NCBI GenBank assembly: GCA_944472155.2
Contig: OX235279.1
Coordinates: forward strand, 121,884,110-121,948,109
Reading direction: 5' to 3'
Length of the DNA: 64,000 nucleotides
Source of the DNA: Trichobilharzia szidati
Lineage: Eukaryota; Platyhelminthes; Trematoda; Strigeidida; Schistosomatidae
The notes below the pieces were generated by a model. The model saw nothing but the letters and a program-made list of their open reading frames with translations, ran no database searches and was not told the DNA's origin. Below are positions 33,860 to 45,399 of this stretch, piece after piece (position 1 is the stretch's first letter; each line of letters opens with the position of its first letter). A program made the translations under genes and the position numbers.

Positions 33860-34645
33860 GCTACGATTTAACAGCCTCTGGATTTCTCAGATGATTTATG
33901 TCTCATACCACACAAACTCGAGGATATACAAACAAAAACCAGCAAGTTGGAAGAAAGGGCAACCATGAGAAGACTTCACGTGAACATAAGGAATAAAAAG
34001 GTGATCAGGATATCCACCCGACGACAACAAACATCACTCATCAGCGACGGGAGAAGTCTACCGAAAGCTTTTTTAATCATTCGCAAAGCATCATTTCAGC
34101 TGCAGGCAGCAAGGATTAGGATGTCAGAACCAGCTGGGACGAGATCGAGACCATTCATTACTCTGAAATCGGTGTAGATACCTATAAGACTTAGCACACG
34201 GAACAATTCCCGAAATGTTAACACTAATGTCCAGTCTGTGCGTCTGTGTGGTTCAGAGACTTCATATGTACGTCACGGAAAGTGTCTCCAACAGGCTGCT
34301 ACATACTTTTATAAACAGCTACCTTCTCTGCATGCAGAAGAACAGACTGTCGGTCAGAAAGAATAAGCAATCAGGAACTCTGGGAACGAACCAGCCAATT
34401 GTCTGTTGCTCAAAAAATATGGAAAAGGAAATGTAGGTAAACTGAGCATACGCTAAGGAGACTGTAGAGTGACACTACGCTCTAGGTCCCTGAGTTGAAT
34501 CCAAGTGGAGAGCTATGGGTTCAGAGTCAAGCAGTGAAATGGAATAGACCATGTGAGGAGGAAATAAAGGCCCGTGAGCAGTCCTGGAGCCAAGCGAAAG
34601 TGTGTCTATGTTGAACTAGGAAAGCAAGGAAAGAAAAAATAATAA
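33860..34645 (+). mobile_element. RTE-clade LINE fragment (RT palm end to near 3' end)
   Basis: Starts just before the RT catalytic box, seen as DFSDDLCL (FADD-type box with A changed to S). It continues through a KTSKLEE helix, a diverged RSRPFITLKSV segment (equivalent to the IGKAR..F block) and NTNVQSVRLCGSET. It ends in the RTE tail protein region around 34640. At least one frame change and several stops break it. RTE elements encode an APE endonuclease plus RT and move by target-primed reverse transcription. This copy is too short and broken to act. Confidence 0.7.
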
Positions 34646-35194
34646 AGCACGCATTTTGGAGATGAATGCAACTGTAAAGCCTTTGAAGATGAATTCATCA
34701 GTAAAGAGGATTTTATCCGCTTAACTGTGTTGTATATCGTCTCACCTGGAATTTACTGATGTCAATAGACAGATAATAAACAAATATAATATGAATGTTT
34801 TCTTCATCTTTTTGGTTCTAAAATGAGTCCGGTTCACCAGAATTCAAGCGGTTTCATCTCATTTTCTTTCTGCATGTTAGTGAGCGCACATTTCATGTGC
34901 AACCAAAACATCAAAATAAGCTAGGTGACAACCTCTATTTCACTTTTGAATTTTGATCTTTTGCGATTTGCCCAGGTATTCAGTTTCATGTGAGCTAGAT
35001 GGCTATCTTAATTTAAACAACGTCGGACAGCTGTTTGGAGTAAGCTTGAGACAGTTCAACAGCGCCCATACCTCTTTTGTAGGTGGCCCCAACATAATTT
35101 GTTTGCAAATGAAGGTAGAAAGGAATAATAGTTTTTTTCAGTACTCACACTCCCATAAATCCCTTTGAATAAAAATGAATACTGCTGACATCTT

Positions 35195-35390
35195 CATGTA
35201 TGTTGGTAGCACATCAGTTAGAACTCTCGCACATGGTCCGGGGTTCAATCCCCTGCCGACGCACACCTGATATCAATGGTTGGCCTGCAAATTTGGGCTA
35301 GCGATATCGCATCCTGAAAATTCCATACTTATCCCAAAAATACGGTGTGGAATCGAGCTATGATCAAAAAATAAATAAAGTGTGATTGTA
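35195..35390 (+). repeat. tRNA SINE, second tail type, copy 2
   Basis: GTCCGGGGTTCAATCCCC holds the B box. The A-box region TAGCACATCAGTTAG is decayed. The body CTGATATCAATGGTTGGCC and tail ATACGGTGTGGAATCGAGC plus an A-rich run match the 17609 copy. The final tail is AAAAAATAAATAAAG. Confidence 0.7.
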
Positions 35391-36345
35391 CTTCACTTAA
35401 AATAAATGTTTAGCGAAGATATCAGCTATTTCGCAGCATACAGTGACTTATAGAGCTGTATTCTTTTTATAAACTGTTTTTCTCATAGATTACTTGGAGG
35501 CTGACTTCTTAAAATGCCTAGGTAAATTTATATTGAAGATGAATTCAGGATAAATCGCGTTACCTTTAAAATATTGTATAATTCTCAGATTGCATGGAAC
35601 TTATGAAAGAGCTCCTCGATGTTCATTCTAGTCTTGTTGTGGAACAGATACTTAAGGTTGATGCGACAAAGACTTTTCACATATGTTAGGAGTGAATAGT
35701 ACGCTTGAAGGACATAAAAAAACAGTCAAAAGTGTTACTGCTTCATCAAAACGTCTATGCATACAGTATTTATAACATCGTTTGCAAAAATGGGAACCAG
35801 ATATCTTATCCAACGTCCAAGTAGATTGAGGGAAAAAAGTATTACTTTCTCGTAATTATCTAAATCAATCAGAATTACTTAATCTAAGAAAGTAGATTCG
35901 CGTTTCTCATTCTATCACTGATTTCAATAATCCCATTAATAACAGAATCCTTGAAATAGTTCTGAGAACCGTATAATTTTACTTCAATTCTTCAAGCAGA
36001 TTTACATTCGGAAAAATTTACATGACGCGTTTAATGAAAAGTAGTCATTCAAAACAGCTGTACACTTATCATCTCAGTTAGGGAATAAAACAAGATCAGA
36101 TCCTGGAAAAACCATGGGTATATCGTTAACCAAACTGTTTCAGGGGATTAAACCTATATGAATTTGATTCTCATTAACAGTTTTTTGTGAACTGTCGCCA
36201 AAACACACTTAGATTTTCTGGCTATATTCCGTCAGGAAGTTTCAATTTCTCCCAGGTCTTTCGTTGAGTGCCACCCATATGCTTAGCTTCGATTGATGAG
36301 AACATTGGAAAAAGATGAGTTATTTTTGAAAAAGACGTCTTAAGC
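35391..36345. other. Unassigned interval
   Basis: No gene or repeat was recognised. Short frames only. Confidence 0.4.
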
Positions 36346-36351
36346 TAAACT

Positions 36352-36684
36352 TAATTTTTTAACTACAAGCTAACTAATCTGCTCGTGCACTCCTCCGAGC
36401 CAATAATTAAACCTACCGCTGTCATCAGTTACAATCTTAGAAATCATCACAATCTAGCTGCTATAGAGCATTGTCAGACTTACATGCGGTACAACTTCTT
36501 CTTAAATAAGTTTTCAGTCATTTGGAATAGACTACCAGCTGATGTGCGCGATGCAAACACACTCGCAGTGTTCATCTCCCCAGTCACTAGACTGCTCAAA
36601 GATGACAATTCACTTCTGCGTCTGACTCTTACACCCTCTTTTTCACCCTACATAGATATTTTAACTTCATTAAACGTGTAGTTA
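36352..36684 (+). pseudogene. C-terminal fragment of a non-LTR reverse transcriptase ORF
   Basis: The frame, open from about 36352 to the stop at 36682-36684, carries NFFLNKFSVIWNRLPADVRD followed by an AVF..LLKDDNSLL segment. An Asn-Phe-Phe..Trp-Asn-x-Leu-Pro pattern is typical of the last residues of CR1/Jockey-type RT proteins. It differs from the YARTSKYKNS ending of the other CR1-like copies here, so a different LINE family is represented. Only the protein end and probably part of the 3'UTR survive. Confidence 0.6.
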
Positions 36685-36689
36685 CAACA

Positions 36690-37955
36690 AACTACAATTA
36701 TAAATTTTTATATTATTGGAAGTACATGATAGACATTTTTACACAGGACAATAATATTAGTTCACACAATATAAAAGTTAGCATCACGGGACTAGTTAGT
36801 TAGTGTACAAAAATAACTATAGTTACTAAACAGAATATAAATGTATATATACATATTAATCACTCCTTGAGGACTCCACTTGCTTTCTTTTGCGTTGCTG
36901 TTGTTTGTCTTCTTTTTCTCACCAGTTTAGCTTCAATTTGACTTTTTGAATGAGAATGAAGAATGTGGATATTTGACCATTTACAATGACAGATAATCTG
37001 CAAACATTATTGATCCCATATCTTACAATTCCCTCGTGAATTACGCATTACCTTCACCAACGACGCAACCTGGATTACAGTTGTGAAATATACCTTTATA
37101 CCAATAAAAAAGTATTGATTTATAATACTTCATAATTGTATCTTACAACATAACTGATCGTGTCTACAAAAATAGCTTGCATTTCTTGAAAACACCCGTT
37201 TATAAGAAAATATGAACTGTCATTATTATTAGTCCACATTGAGTACAATTCACTTGTGATGTCACGATGAAAATGCTGACAAAAGTATACAAGTGTATTA
37301 CTTATTTTAAATTATTATCAAATTTGGATATAAATCAAGAATAAGACTCGATGCCGTACACACCAAAGTTATATGGAGGAATTACTTCAAGCTTTATTTT
37401 TTTCCCAAGTATTTGTAATCCATCCAAAACATACTTGGGTTTTTTTTGTAAATGCGAAGACAATATTTCTATATTTCTTGATGTGCTCCATTGAATGACT
37501 AGTTATCATATTGTTCCCATAGACAAAATGACTGCAACCACATTATTTCACCATGAACCAAATTTATGTAATTTAAATAATACTAATCCATGCCTGTACA
37601 ATTGGTGTGGCCTACACAGGTAGGAAAAATGTATTTTATTAAATTACTATTATTAAATATGCTTACTAATCGTATATGTAAATTATCATATTGATGATGC
37701 CTGTAAACTGGCGTCCCTCATGTACAAAACGAGAATATATTATTATTAAATGTATCATCTTCATTCAATTGATTGTGTGAAGCTTAAACTAACACAACAT
37801 CATAGAAGATGAGCATCACGGCTTGAAAAATAAGTGGTGGTAATAATTCGGTTGATGAAGCCAGTCAAAAAGAATCAATTGGCTTAATTTTTGTTACTGT
37901 TATTAGGTACCATGTATTTTAGATAGTCGAGATCATTGAAGTTATTCAGGTGTTA
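36690..37955. other. Probable LINE 3'UTR then unassigned sequence
   Basis: Sequence after the RT end may be its 3'UTR. GCCTGTAAACTGGCGTCCC near 37701 followed by ATATTATTATTAAA at about 37737 looks like another retroelement tail. No gene was recognised. Confidence 0.3.
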
Positions 37956-37959
37956 GTTT

Positions 37960-38085
37960 TCAAGGATTTGACTGGTAACAGGATTCCATCATGAGCTGAA
38001 ATCGGTTAGAGAACCAGTGGAAAACCTGGGAGTACTGTATAGCTGCTTTGTCCTAGCGCTCCATATCGTGAATTCATGAGCCATT
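37960..38085 (-). repeat. Alpha-type hammerhead SINE, minus copy
   Basis: On the minus strand GTACTCCCAGGTTTTCCAC, GGTTCTCTAACCGATTTCAG and CTCATGATGGAATCC form the SINE body. The hammerhead region (GCTAGGACAAAGCAGC) has lost GAAA. It lies head to head with the next copy. Confidence 0.6.
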
Positions 38086-38089
38086 GGAA

Positions 38090-38275
38090 TGAGTCCCAGT
38101 GGCTTAATTGTCTACGAGCTCGCCTTGTAACCGAAAGGTCCTGAGTTTGGACCTTGGTGGGTGTCTTTTGAAGAAGAGTCCCAGAGTAGGGCGAAATAGA
38201 TGTCCAGTACTCCCAAGCTTTCTAATTGCTCTCTAACCGATTTCAGCTCATGATGAAATCCTGTAATCATACAAG
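38090..38275 (+). repeat. Alpha-type hammerhead SINE, plus copy with tRNA-like head
   Basis: TGGCTTAATTG (38100-38110) is an A-box relative and TGAGTTTGGACC (about 38142-38153) a B-box relative. The hammerhead region follows: a decayed TTGAAGAAGA where CTGANGA should be, then GTCCC, AGAGTA, GGGC and GAAAT, so stem II and GAAA survive but the 5' core does not. The body then matches the minus copy and the window start. Catalysis is unlikely. Confidence 0.65.
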
Positions 38276-38644
38276 TTAGTTTCCCAAGAGTAGTTTCAGT
38301 CCATACTGGAGAATTAACAATGTCATAATTTCTGGTCTTAACTACCGATGAACTCTGTTGATCAATTCATTGAAGTCATAATAAGTAATATCCAACCAGT
38401 ATGGTTTTAGATCACACGACATCTGCTAAACATCAAAAATCTATTAATGTTCTAAAATTGGTGCTTGATACTCACATGAAAACATATACCCTATTCATTG
38501 GCTAGTTTTCTGTGTTCCACTGGAAATATAATTATTTTCTTAATTATTGACATTGATTTGAAATATCACAAAGTCCTGTCTTGATATTAATATAACTACA
38601 AGTTTTCAAACATTTTTGTAAATTATGGTAAACAAGATACTTAA

Positions 38645-38884
38645 TGGACACACGCTGAGGAGACCGCTGACTCATATCGCTCGCCAGGTCCTCGAGTGGA
38701 ACGCGAATGGGAAACCGCAAGTTGGATGTCTGAAGATGACATAGAGGAGATCGTATAAAGAGGAGGTGAAAGCTTATGGGAAATCGTGGGGCCTAATGAA
38801 GACGATTTCACAAGACAGGACAAAAGGGAGATGTGCTGCTGAAACCCTAGGTTCCACTCGAAATCCAAGGGAACAATAATATGT
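38645..38884 (+). mobile_element. RTE-clade LINE 3' end
   Basis: Reads HTLRRPLTHIARQVLEWN, then stops and the basic/acidic final segment. It ends in the RTE tail (AGGTTCCACTCG, CCAAGGGAACAATAAT). Strongly 5'-truncated, which is usual for LINEs. Confidence 0.7.
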
Positions 38885-38965
38885 TTAAGATACATATATG
38901 GAAAGCAGTCACATATCGGTTAACAGTACTGTTCAGTAGTCTTTTTCAGAAGAGTTTTTTCATTT

Positions 38966-39199
38966 TTTTTATTCCTTTATGTTCCCCACTGGAACATAGG
39001 GTTTCAAGCTAGAGGCTTGAAGTTTCGATAGCAATGGTGTTTATTTTTACGGGACAGGGTTGCTAGCCTCATCCTCAACCTTTCCTCTTTATCATTCTTA
39101 TTACTGGCTTAGCAAGATAAAGGAATGCGTCGGCCGGGGATCGAATCCCGACCACATGTGTGGTCGATGAGTATTCTACCGCTGTGCCACTGACGCACA
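38966..39199 (-). repeat. tRNA SINE with RTE-type 3' tail, copy 3
   Basis: Minus-strand head with TGGCACAGCGG and GGGATTCGATCCC, the shared body, and the tail AACCCTATGTTCCAGTGGGG plus AAAGGAAT. It follows an RTE 3' end by fewer than 100 bases. Confidence 0.75.
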
Positions 39200-40555
39200 T
39201 GAGAGTTTTACAATTACCTTATTAATACAAGCAACCAGTCATAGTGATTTATTGTGTCTGGCGTCAAATGTTTAGAAGGGATTTGATAATTCTTTTAACT
39301 AGAGGACAGAGGTTACTGAAAATAAAAAATAATCTGTTAGCCTACAGTATATTTCTAACAGTTATAATCCAAAATTTTCTTATCACATTATGTCGTAAAC
39401 AAACTGTATCCCCTTCATCCCTAAAATGAATCGTTATTAAAGCTGATATATATATATATGTCTATTAAGAACGTCTAAATAACTTTACCAAGATAACTGC
39501 TATCCAGTTTACATTATATATTCACACTGACGAAGTAAATGGGAATGGTTACTGTTATGGTTCTATTTTTATAAGCAGATAGAAGTGTACTAAGAGGATA
39601 GCCAGAATAGTAAACCGTTTTGAGTATCTGCGGCTTAAACTGTGAATATTTGTTTCAGTTATATAAGTTTGGGATACGTTATGCCATGTCCTTTGCTTAC
39701 AGTCTAGAGGTTATCGTGAGTATCATTTTTTATCCACGTGTAGCGTCGATGAAATATAAACTAACATCTGTTGTAATGCAAAATATGAGAAATTTGACTG
39801 TAAGTACACAACAATATCCAAATATCTTAAGTCTATTTACTTATTTTTCAGAACATTGAGAAGGAAGAGAAATAGTGATGGTGGACCGGTGATCAGATTG
39901 CTTTCAAAGACAGAAACCACTTTACCTTATTCTCTTTGTCTTTTGTTTTAATGAGAATAACTACTTTTCCCAAAAGACTAGGTGAATTGATCAGTAGGCA
40001 AATAAATACAAGTAATTAATTAATTTCACATAGGCGTATTTATATATATATATATAGCCAAATAAAAATATATGCATTCACTCACATGATGAATTTCAAT
40101 ATTATAAAGTTAAATTATTAATTAGGCGAAAGTCATTCATTAAAATGTTATGCGAGTGCATAAATTAATTACTACACGCATCATCTACATTAGGCAATGT
40201 TGAAAATGCAGAGTTTTGGTAGTTTCAATAACGTCAGAATAACTATAAATGTAGTGTAGTCAGTTGACTGATTTTAAGAAATTATGACATAAAAATTTTA
40301 ATATCTGTCCATATTTCTTTATTTGTCTATTTCAGAGGAAACTACACCAAAAGAAACAACAACTCAAAAGTTAGATGTCAATAAAGTAAATTGGGATTTA
40401 AATTACATGGGATTTTTTATTAATATCGCTATTATTATTACTACTACCCATAACGATAATAATAATGAAATACGGCTACCATGAAATGTTTAATTTTTCT
40501 GTAGCAACGGATTAGTTAGTTACCTGAGCGGAGCAGGTTGAGAGGGAAGAGAAGT
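39200..40555. other. Unassigned interval
   Basis: TA microsatellites at about 39448-39461 and 40040-40056. Frames at 39244 and 39620 have no recognisable domain. Confidence 0.4.
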
Positions 40556-40561
40556 AGTGCT

Positions 40562-41012
40562 ACGAACAATAATAATAATAATTTGCTTTATTCCAAAACA
40601 GTACTTGTGATGCAGAATGGAATTTCCAGCATTTTCACTACAATATTGCATCCAGTTAGTACATTATCAATAAATAAAATTCTACATAGATTAAGGAAAT
40701 CTCAGTTCATTATAACAACAACATATTGGGATGTCCGTAGCAAAGCCAAAGTTGAACAGTGTTTGAAGGTGTCACGCCTAATGCTTTCTTTATCGCACAG
40801 AACACGAGCTAAGTAGGGTATGGTTGAGTTTTTGTACTTGCTAGTGCGAGCATATAGTTTTCTATATAGGCTTATGGTTTTGCCTGATGAGATGCAAGGG
40901 GAGAGTTGTGAGTGAAGAGGGTGGTGTGAGTTAGATAAAATGGATTTAGCCCATTTTTCACATGAGTCCGTGTGCCTGTCAACCAGAATATTAACAAGCT
41001 GGTTTAGTGGTC
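40562..41012 (-). mobile_element. CR1-like LINE 3' end, truncated
   Basis: The same family as the 55982-57376 copy and close to it in sequence. The trinucleotide tail (left) is followed by CTTTATTCCAAAACAGTACT, the 3'UTR and the protein end YARTSKYKNS. Compared with that copy, about 180 bases of 3'UTR (equivalent to 56185-56365) are missing between two GGTGT motifs. 5' truncation is at about 41012, before the RT palm. Confidence 0.8.
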
Positions 41013-41071
41013 TAAGAGATTTAATTATTTAGGGAGGTTTATTCACCTGAGTTGATATACATATATATGTA

Positions 41072-41493
41072 TATATGTACCCAGTCCATATAAAAGACCA
41101 AATCCTTAAAGATTCTCTATCTAATTGTGTCTATAAAATAAAATGCTTGAAATGTGATGCGATATACGTCGGACAACCATCGCGAGAAATTAGGATAATC
41201 AGAAGAAATGAACACCGTAGAGTATCTGTCCGATCACCAAGAAATCCAGTCAGTGAACTAGAAAAGCTTGAAAAATCATCCGCCATAGCTAGTCTACACA
41301 CTACGCTATAGAATCAGGCCACAAAACTGATTTTGATAATATTGAAATCGTCATCCAGAAAAATTTCAGAAATCACAAAGAATGTCCCATTTCATCAGAA
41401 GCACTTCATATCAAATGGGATCCAAATTGTCTGAATAGGAATTATGAACTAAAACAGAATTTGACCTGGTTACAACACCTCCCTCCTCAATGA
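41072..41493 (+). pseudogene. GIY-YIG endonuclease domain of a Penelope-like element
   Basis: The frame from 41075 reads CVYKIKCLKC, then DAIYVGQPSREIRI and RRNEHRR. These are the GIY and YIG positions (here VY and YVG), the catalytic Arg helix and the conserved Glu-His. A CXXC-like pair (KCLKC) is typical of Penelope endonucleases. Near 41297 the frame shifts to one reading AIESGHKTDFDNIEI and on to EALHIKWDPNCLNRN, stopping at 41491-41493. The N-terminal RT of the element is absent. GIY-YIG proteins cut DNA to prime insertion. The frameshift and 5' loss make this copy inactive. Upstream lies a TA-rich run and the CR1-like fragment. Confidence 0.75.
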
Positions 41494-41800
41494 AATGACA
41501 AAATCAACACGAATGTGATAAGCAATTTCACAATGTCAACACACGCTGCTTTTATAATTCTACACACTTATCAAATCCAACAATATACACCTGGTTTTGT
41601 TATCGTTACCAATTGGCCAACTTGAAAATGCGAAAATGCCCCCATGCTGAGGAACGACGATTAAGTTGTGATATATAAGCTGAGATTTTGTAAACTCTGG
41701 TTTAATAATACCCCTCTGATAAAGCTATTAGCAGCATTACATAGCGAAACGTCAGTAAAAACAATATCTTTTTGTTTTTCATTCATTTAGAAATACACAA
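41494..41800 (+). mobile_element. Penelope-like element 3' region
   Basis: Non-coding tail after the endonuclease fragment. It includes a hammerhead-like segment at 41716-41753 and reaches about 41800. The right boundary is not defined by any visible duplication. Confidence 0.45.
41716..41753 (+). ncRNA. Hammerhead-like remnant in the Penelope tail
   Basis: CTGATAA (41716-41722) stands where CTGANGA is expected. GCTAT (41724-41728) pairs perfectly with ATAGC (41741-41745) as stem II. GAAAC-GTC follows at 41746-41753 with the minimal stem III expected of Penelope hammerheads. The core G is replaced by A and stem I pairs for only two bases, so it should be inactive. Confidence 0.5.
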
Positions 41801-42820
41801 ACCTTTATTATAATGAATATTTATATATATATATATGAAGTTTCCTCTATGAAATATTTTTGTAAACATAGGGATGACGGTTTCATTTGGAGGAGACCCG
41901 TGTTCTACTGAGTTAGAATCAGTGACCTTTGAGTTATGACCGTCTTAGAATACTCTAGTAATTCCTTCTCTCAGGAGTGACTTTGATCAAGATGCAACTG
42001 CAAGTGTACAATAAAGGATAGTTCGTTTATTTTATTTCGGAAAGTCTTACCACTTGACACTGCCAAAACCTTCTATAATCAAAATTAAAATACTCAGATC
42101 ATATCGTAGGCGAATTATCTTCGAATTATTCAGTCAAAATAAACATTCCGGAAGAAAGTGATGCAATACACCCTTGGAAAGAAAACTTTTGAGGATTAAT
42201 TGGATAAATGTAATGTGTATAGCGAGTAGCAAGTAAAAGGAAAAACAACGCATCACAATTTCATAAGTTTAACTATATCACCACTAGCTAGTTACATAAT
42301 TTCATTAGCATCTTTTTGAGTAAGTCATGTAAGAAGCATAATTAATTAAATGGCCAAAAATCAGTTCAGATATGATAGTTAATTTTGGGGGAACTTTTGG
42401 TAATTATTGATTTTATCTTTCATTGGTATGTCAAAAAAGAGTTAACATATTTTCATTATGGCTTTAGTCTTTCCCCCGAAACTTCTTATTTTGCTATTAT
42501 TTTCAAATTTCTGTCTTTTTCTTTGTATCTGTTAAAGTCGGATTCTGAAATCTTCTTCTTGTAATATTGAGAGAGTCCCTAAGCACTGATACACTTGTAC
42601 AATGTAAGTGACGAATCAATAAAGAGAAATAGATTTTTCCTGGTCTGCTGCTGTTCGCGCACGTTTGATGAAAATCGCTAGAACGTAATCTGTCAGGCAG
42701 TTCTGCGGAAGCAATTACCTTGGGAGAACAGAAAGAAGGGCTTACGTCAGATGTTTTGTATACATACTAAACAGCCTTTGGTGAAAAGGGATGGACAGTT
42801 TTATTTAGTAAATCATCAAA
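41801..42820. other. Unassigned interval
   Basis: TA microsatellite at 41822-41836. No gene or clear repeat was recognised. Confidence 0.4.
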
Positions 42821-42821
42821 C

Positions 42822-42996
42822 ACCTGATATATTATATTTCAATAGTTTACACAAGATGTTAAGTTTTGTGATTGGTAATTTTGATATTTACCAATAACAA
42901 AACTTATCATTTTGTGTAAACCATTGAAATATAATTATACTTTATTTGATCTAATCCACAATGCTCAAACTTTTTACTGATATTAACCTGATATAT
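42822..42996. mobile_element. Hairpin element with 11-bp target duplication, copy 2
   Basis: The 153-base unit 42833-42985 lies between two copies of ACCTGATATAT (42822-42832 and 42986-42996). It has the same hairpin as copy 1 (arms starting TTTCAATAGTTTACACA and ending TTTGTGTAAACCATTGAAA) with a few mismatches in the left arm and a shorter loop. The unique right part matches through CAAACTTTTTACTGATATT. It begins inside the left end of copy 1, so it is slightly shorter at that side. Confidence 0.75.
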
Positions 42997-44305
42997 ATGG
43001 AACAGTGAGTAGACGAGCATTCAGAATAATCAACAAACGGTTACCATGGTTACCCACGGTTACTCCCACCTTAGTAACTCTTCTTTTCCTGGTTGCATCA
43101 GTTTATTTTCACCACTTTTGTTTTCTTTTACTTTCATATTAGACTTAATTTTTGATGCTCCGAGCTCTACTCACTGTATCAAATCATCGCTTCATCAGAC
43201 TTTTTACCCATCAAATTTGGACTTTTTCGATTTTCTGAATCCTGTCCAGTGCATTTTATTATACGTGGTTACGCAATTGTTTCTGGTTTATGAAACTCAT
43301 TTTTAATGTTGCCCATTCTAATGATAAATTTACTTATTTTTTACGAGAAGCCTCTTTCTGATAAGATGTACAGAAATCTTGTGAGATTTTAAGGGTTATT
43401 TACCATCCGCATGATGTATGACATCCTTACAACATTTTTTTACTGGAAAACTGGATCCTGTTGGTAAACAGAGTGTGTGTCAAAACTGTATTATAACTCG
43501 TCTTTATTAAATTTTACAGGTAGTACGCAAGTGAACAAAAGTAAAATAGACCCATGTTATTCTTCGCCAATGTTTGCTCTTTCTCTTTTCAAAATTTTGA
43601 AGGAGAATTTTTGTATGAAGCTCTTATTTTCGATCTGTTCGCGCTAATTATCATTACTTTTACTTGCAACTTTTTCTTCTGTCCCATGAAATCTTCTCTT
43701 CATATTTTGAGAGTAGGGAAAGCTGAAAGCAGACGAAAAAAATTCCATTTGACTGCAGAAAAAAGACGTATTGTGCACGATGTCAGAGGGGTTTTGGTAG
43801 GTTTTTCGTTGTCAATGGTAACGGAGAGGTTTCTTTTGTTTCAGCCATGAACTTTGGGCTTGTTTATTCAGGTGTAACAGTTCTGTAGAATGCCGATAAG
43901 TGATTCTGTTAGAAATAAAATAGTTAAATAAAGCAGACTTATATAGTTGTGATATATATATATATATATATATGAACTTTCCTAAATTGTTATAGTGGTA
44001 ATTTTATTTAACAGAGTAAAACATAGTAACTGGGATCTTACTTTAAATTTTCATTAAGTTCTGCTGTACGAATAGTAAGAAATGCTTTAAAACGGAATAG
44101 ATATTCAGGTAATTTCGTTAGAAGGGTTGTGGTGAAAATATCAAGTAGTCCATTCGATCCATCTATAACCAGGACTAAATGAATCCTTATTACAATGGAA
44201 ATAACCCAGTCAAAGCTATCGAAAACTTATGTGATCTTTAGAATAGCCGTTTCCTTCAGATATGTTTAGTGAAGAATGTTTCACATGTTCATGCTACTAT
44301 AGAGT
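42997..44305. other. Unassigned interval
   Basis: TA microsatellite at 43952-43973. Frames at 43046-43306 and 43554-43850 are hydrophobic and Phe-rich as expected from T-rich DNA. The end of the latter, KAESRRKKFHLTAEKRR, is more varied but matches no domain. Confidence 0.35.
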
Positions 44306-44309
44306 TAGT

Positions 44310-44430
44310 TTTGTTGTACCCATTATGAGAACTCGATTATGGCTTTCCTCATGATTAATAACACATCTTGATGATAAGCACCAGTAGCATCAGGACCCAG
44401 GTCCAGGGATTCCTACCGACTGAATTCTCC
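44310..44430 (+). repeat. Decayed copy of the 62.8-kb hammerhead SINE
   Basis: CTTGATGATAAGCACCAGTA, GCATCAGGACCCAGGTCCA and GGGATTCC align in order with the intact hammerhead at 62809-62853. GAAA has become CAGG and the CTGATGA start is altered, so it is dead. It is the only other copy of this family that I found. Confidence 0.55.
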
Positions 44431-45395
44431 TAGCACCCAAAGTCAAATTAAACTGTGATGTGTTGTGCATCATTGTCATTTCGTTCATCTCAGTAACTAA
44501 ACTGTACACCTAACTAGTAGCTTTGGTAAATCACATTGAGAACTGGACAGTACTGTTGATTACTATTCAGAAACCACTTACTTACACACTCTCTCTGTTA
44601 AAAAATCAACGCTGACTGATCTATAAAAAATTGATCTACATATATTATAAATGAGATGCAACAGTTGTAGAATTCCATAAACCAAGTATCTGATAGACAT
44701 AGGACAACATATGGAACAGTCTTAGAAACCTTACTAAACCTACGCATGTTCACTCCATAGATTGACGAAATTTCTATGAGCAAACTAAGGTACTGAGTAC
44801 ATAACAGAATGAAACTAAATTTTTGAGTCTCTTCAAGTCTGTGAATTATTATATGAGTAAAAAGAATCCTGAGTTACAATTAGGTACCATTACAATACAA
44901 TGCAGTTTGTGAATATTAAAAGAGTGGTGTACTTAACCTCAAAATGCCCTTGTAGATAATTCTTTTATTTCATCATATTATCGACTATTTATTCTGTTTT
45001 AAATGAATGAAATCCACAGATCACTATATACAAATATTTATATATATATGCTTCTGTAAAAATAAAATAAATTCAGTATTTCCTGTAAATTGATTATCTT
45101 GAGAAGTGCAGTGACCTCGAATGTATGTTGTGTGTTAACTACACATTTCAAGGTTGCACTTCAAAATATTTTTAATTGTGGACTTAAAATTCACAAAAAA
45201 GTTCACACAAAAGTACATGGAAATGTGCAACTACAGTTACAATTGAGGCTTATCTACTTTGGACTGAAACTCATTGGTTTGCTAACCAATCCTAAGACCG
45301 GAAAAAGAAGGAAGGTTTGGTTGGAGCTAGTGCCTCTACTACAGACGATCAACCAAATCTCTACGGAAACTTCAACAGACAGAGAAAAATTTGAA
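44431..45395. other. Unassigned interval
   Basis: No gene was recognised. The frame at 45090-45401 runs into the RTE element and has no domain of its own. Confidence 0.35.
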
Positions 45396-45399
45396 AAAT

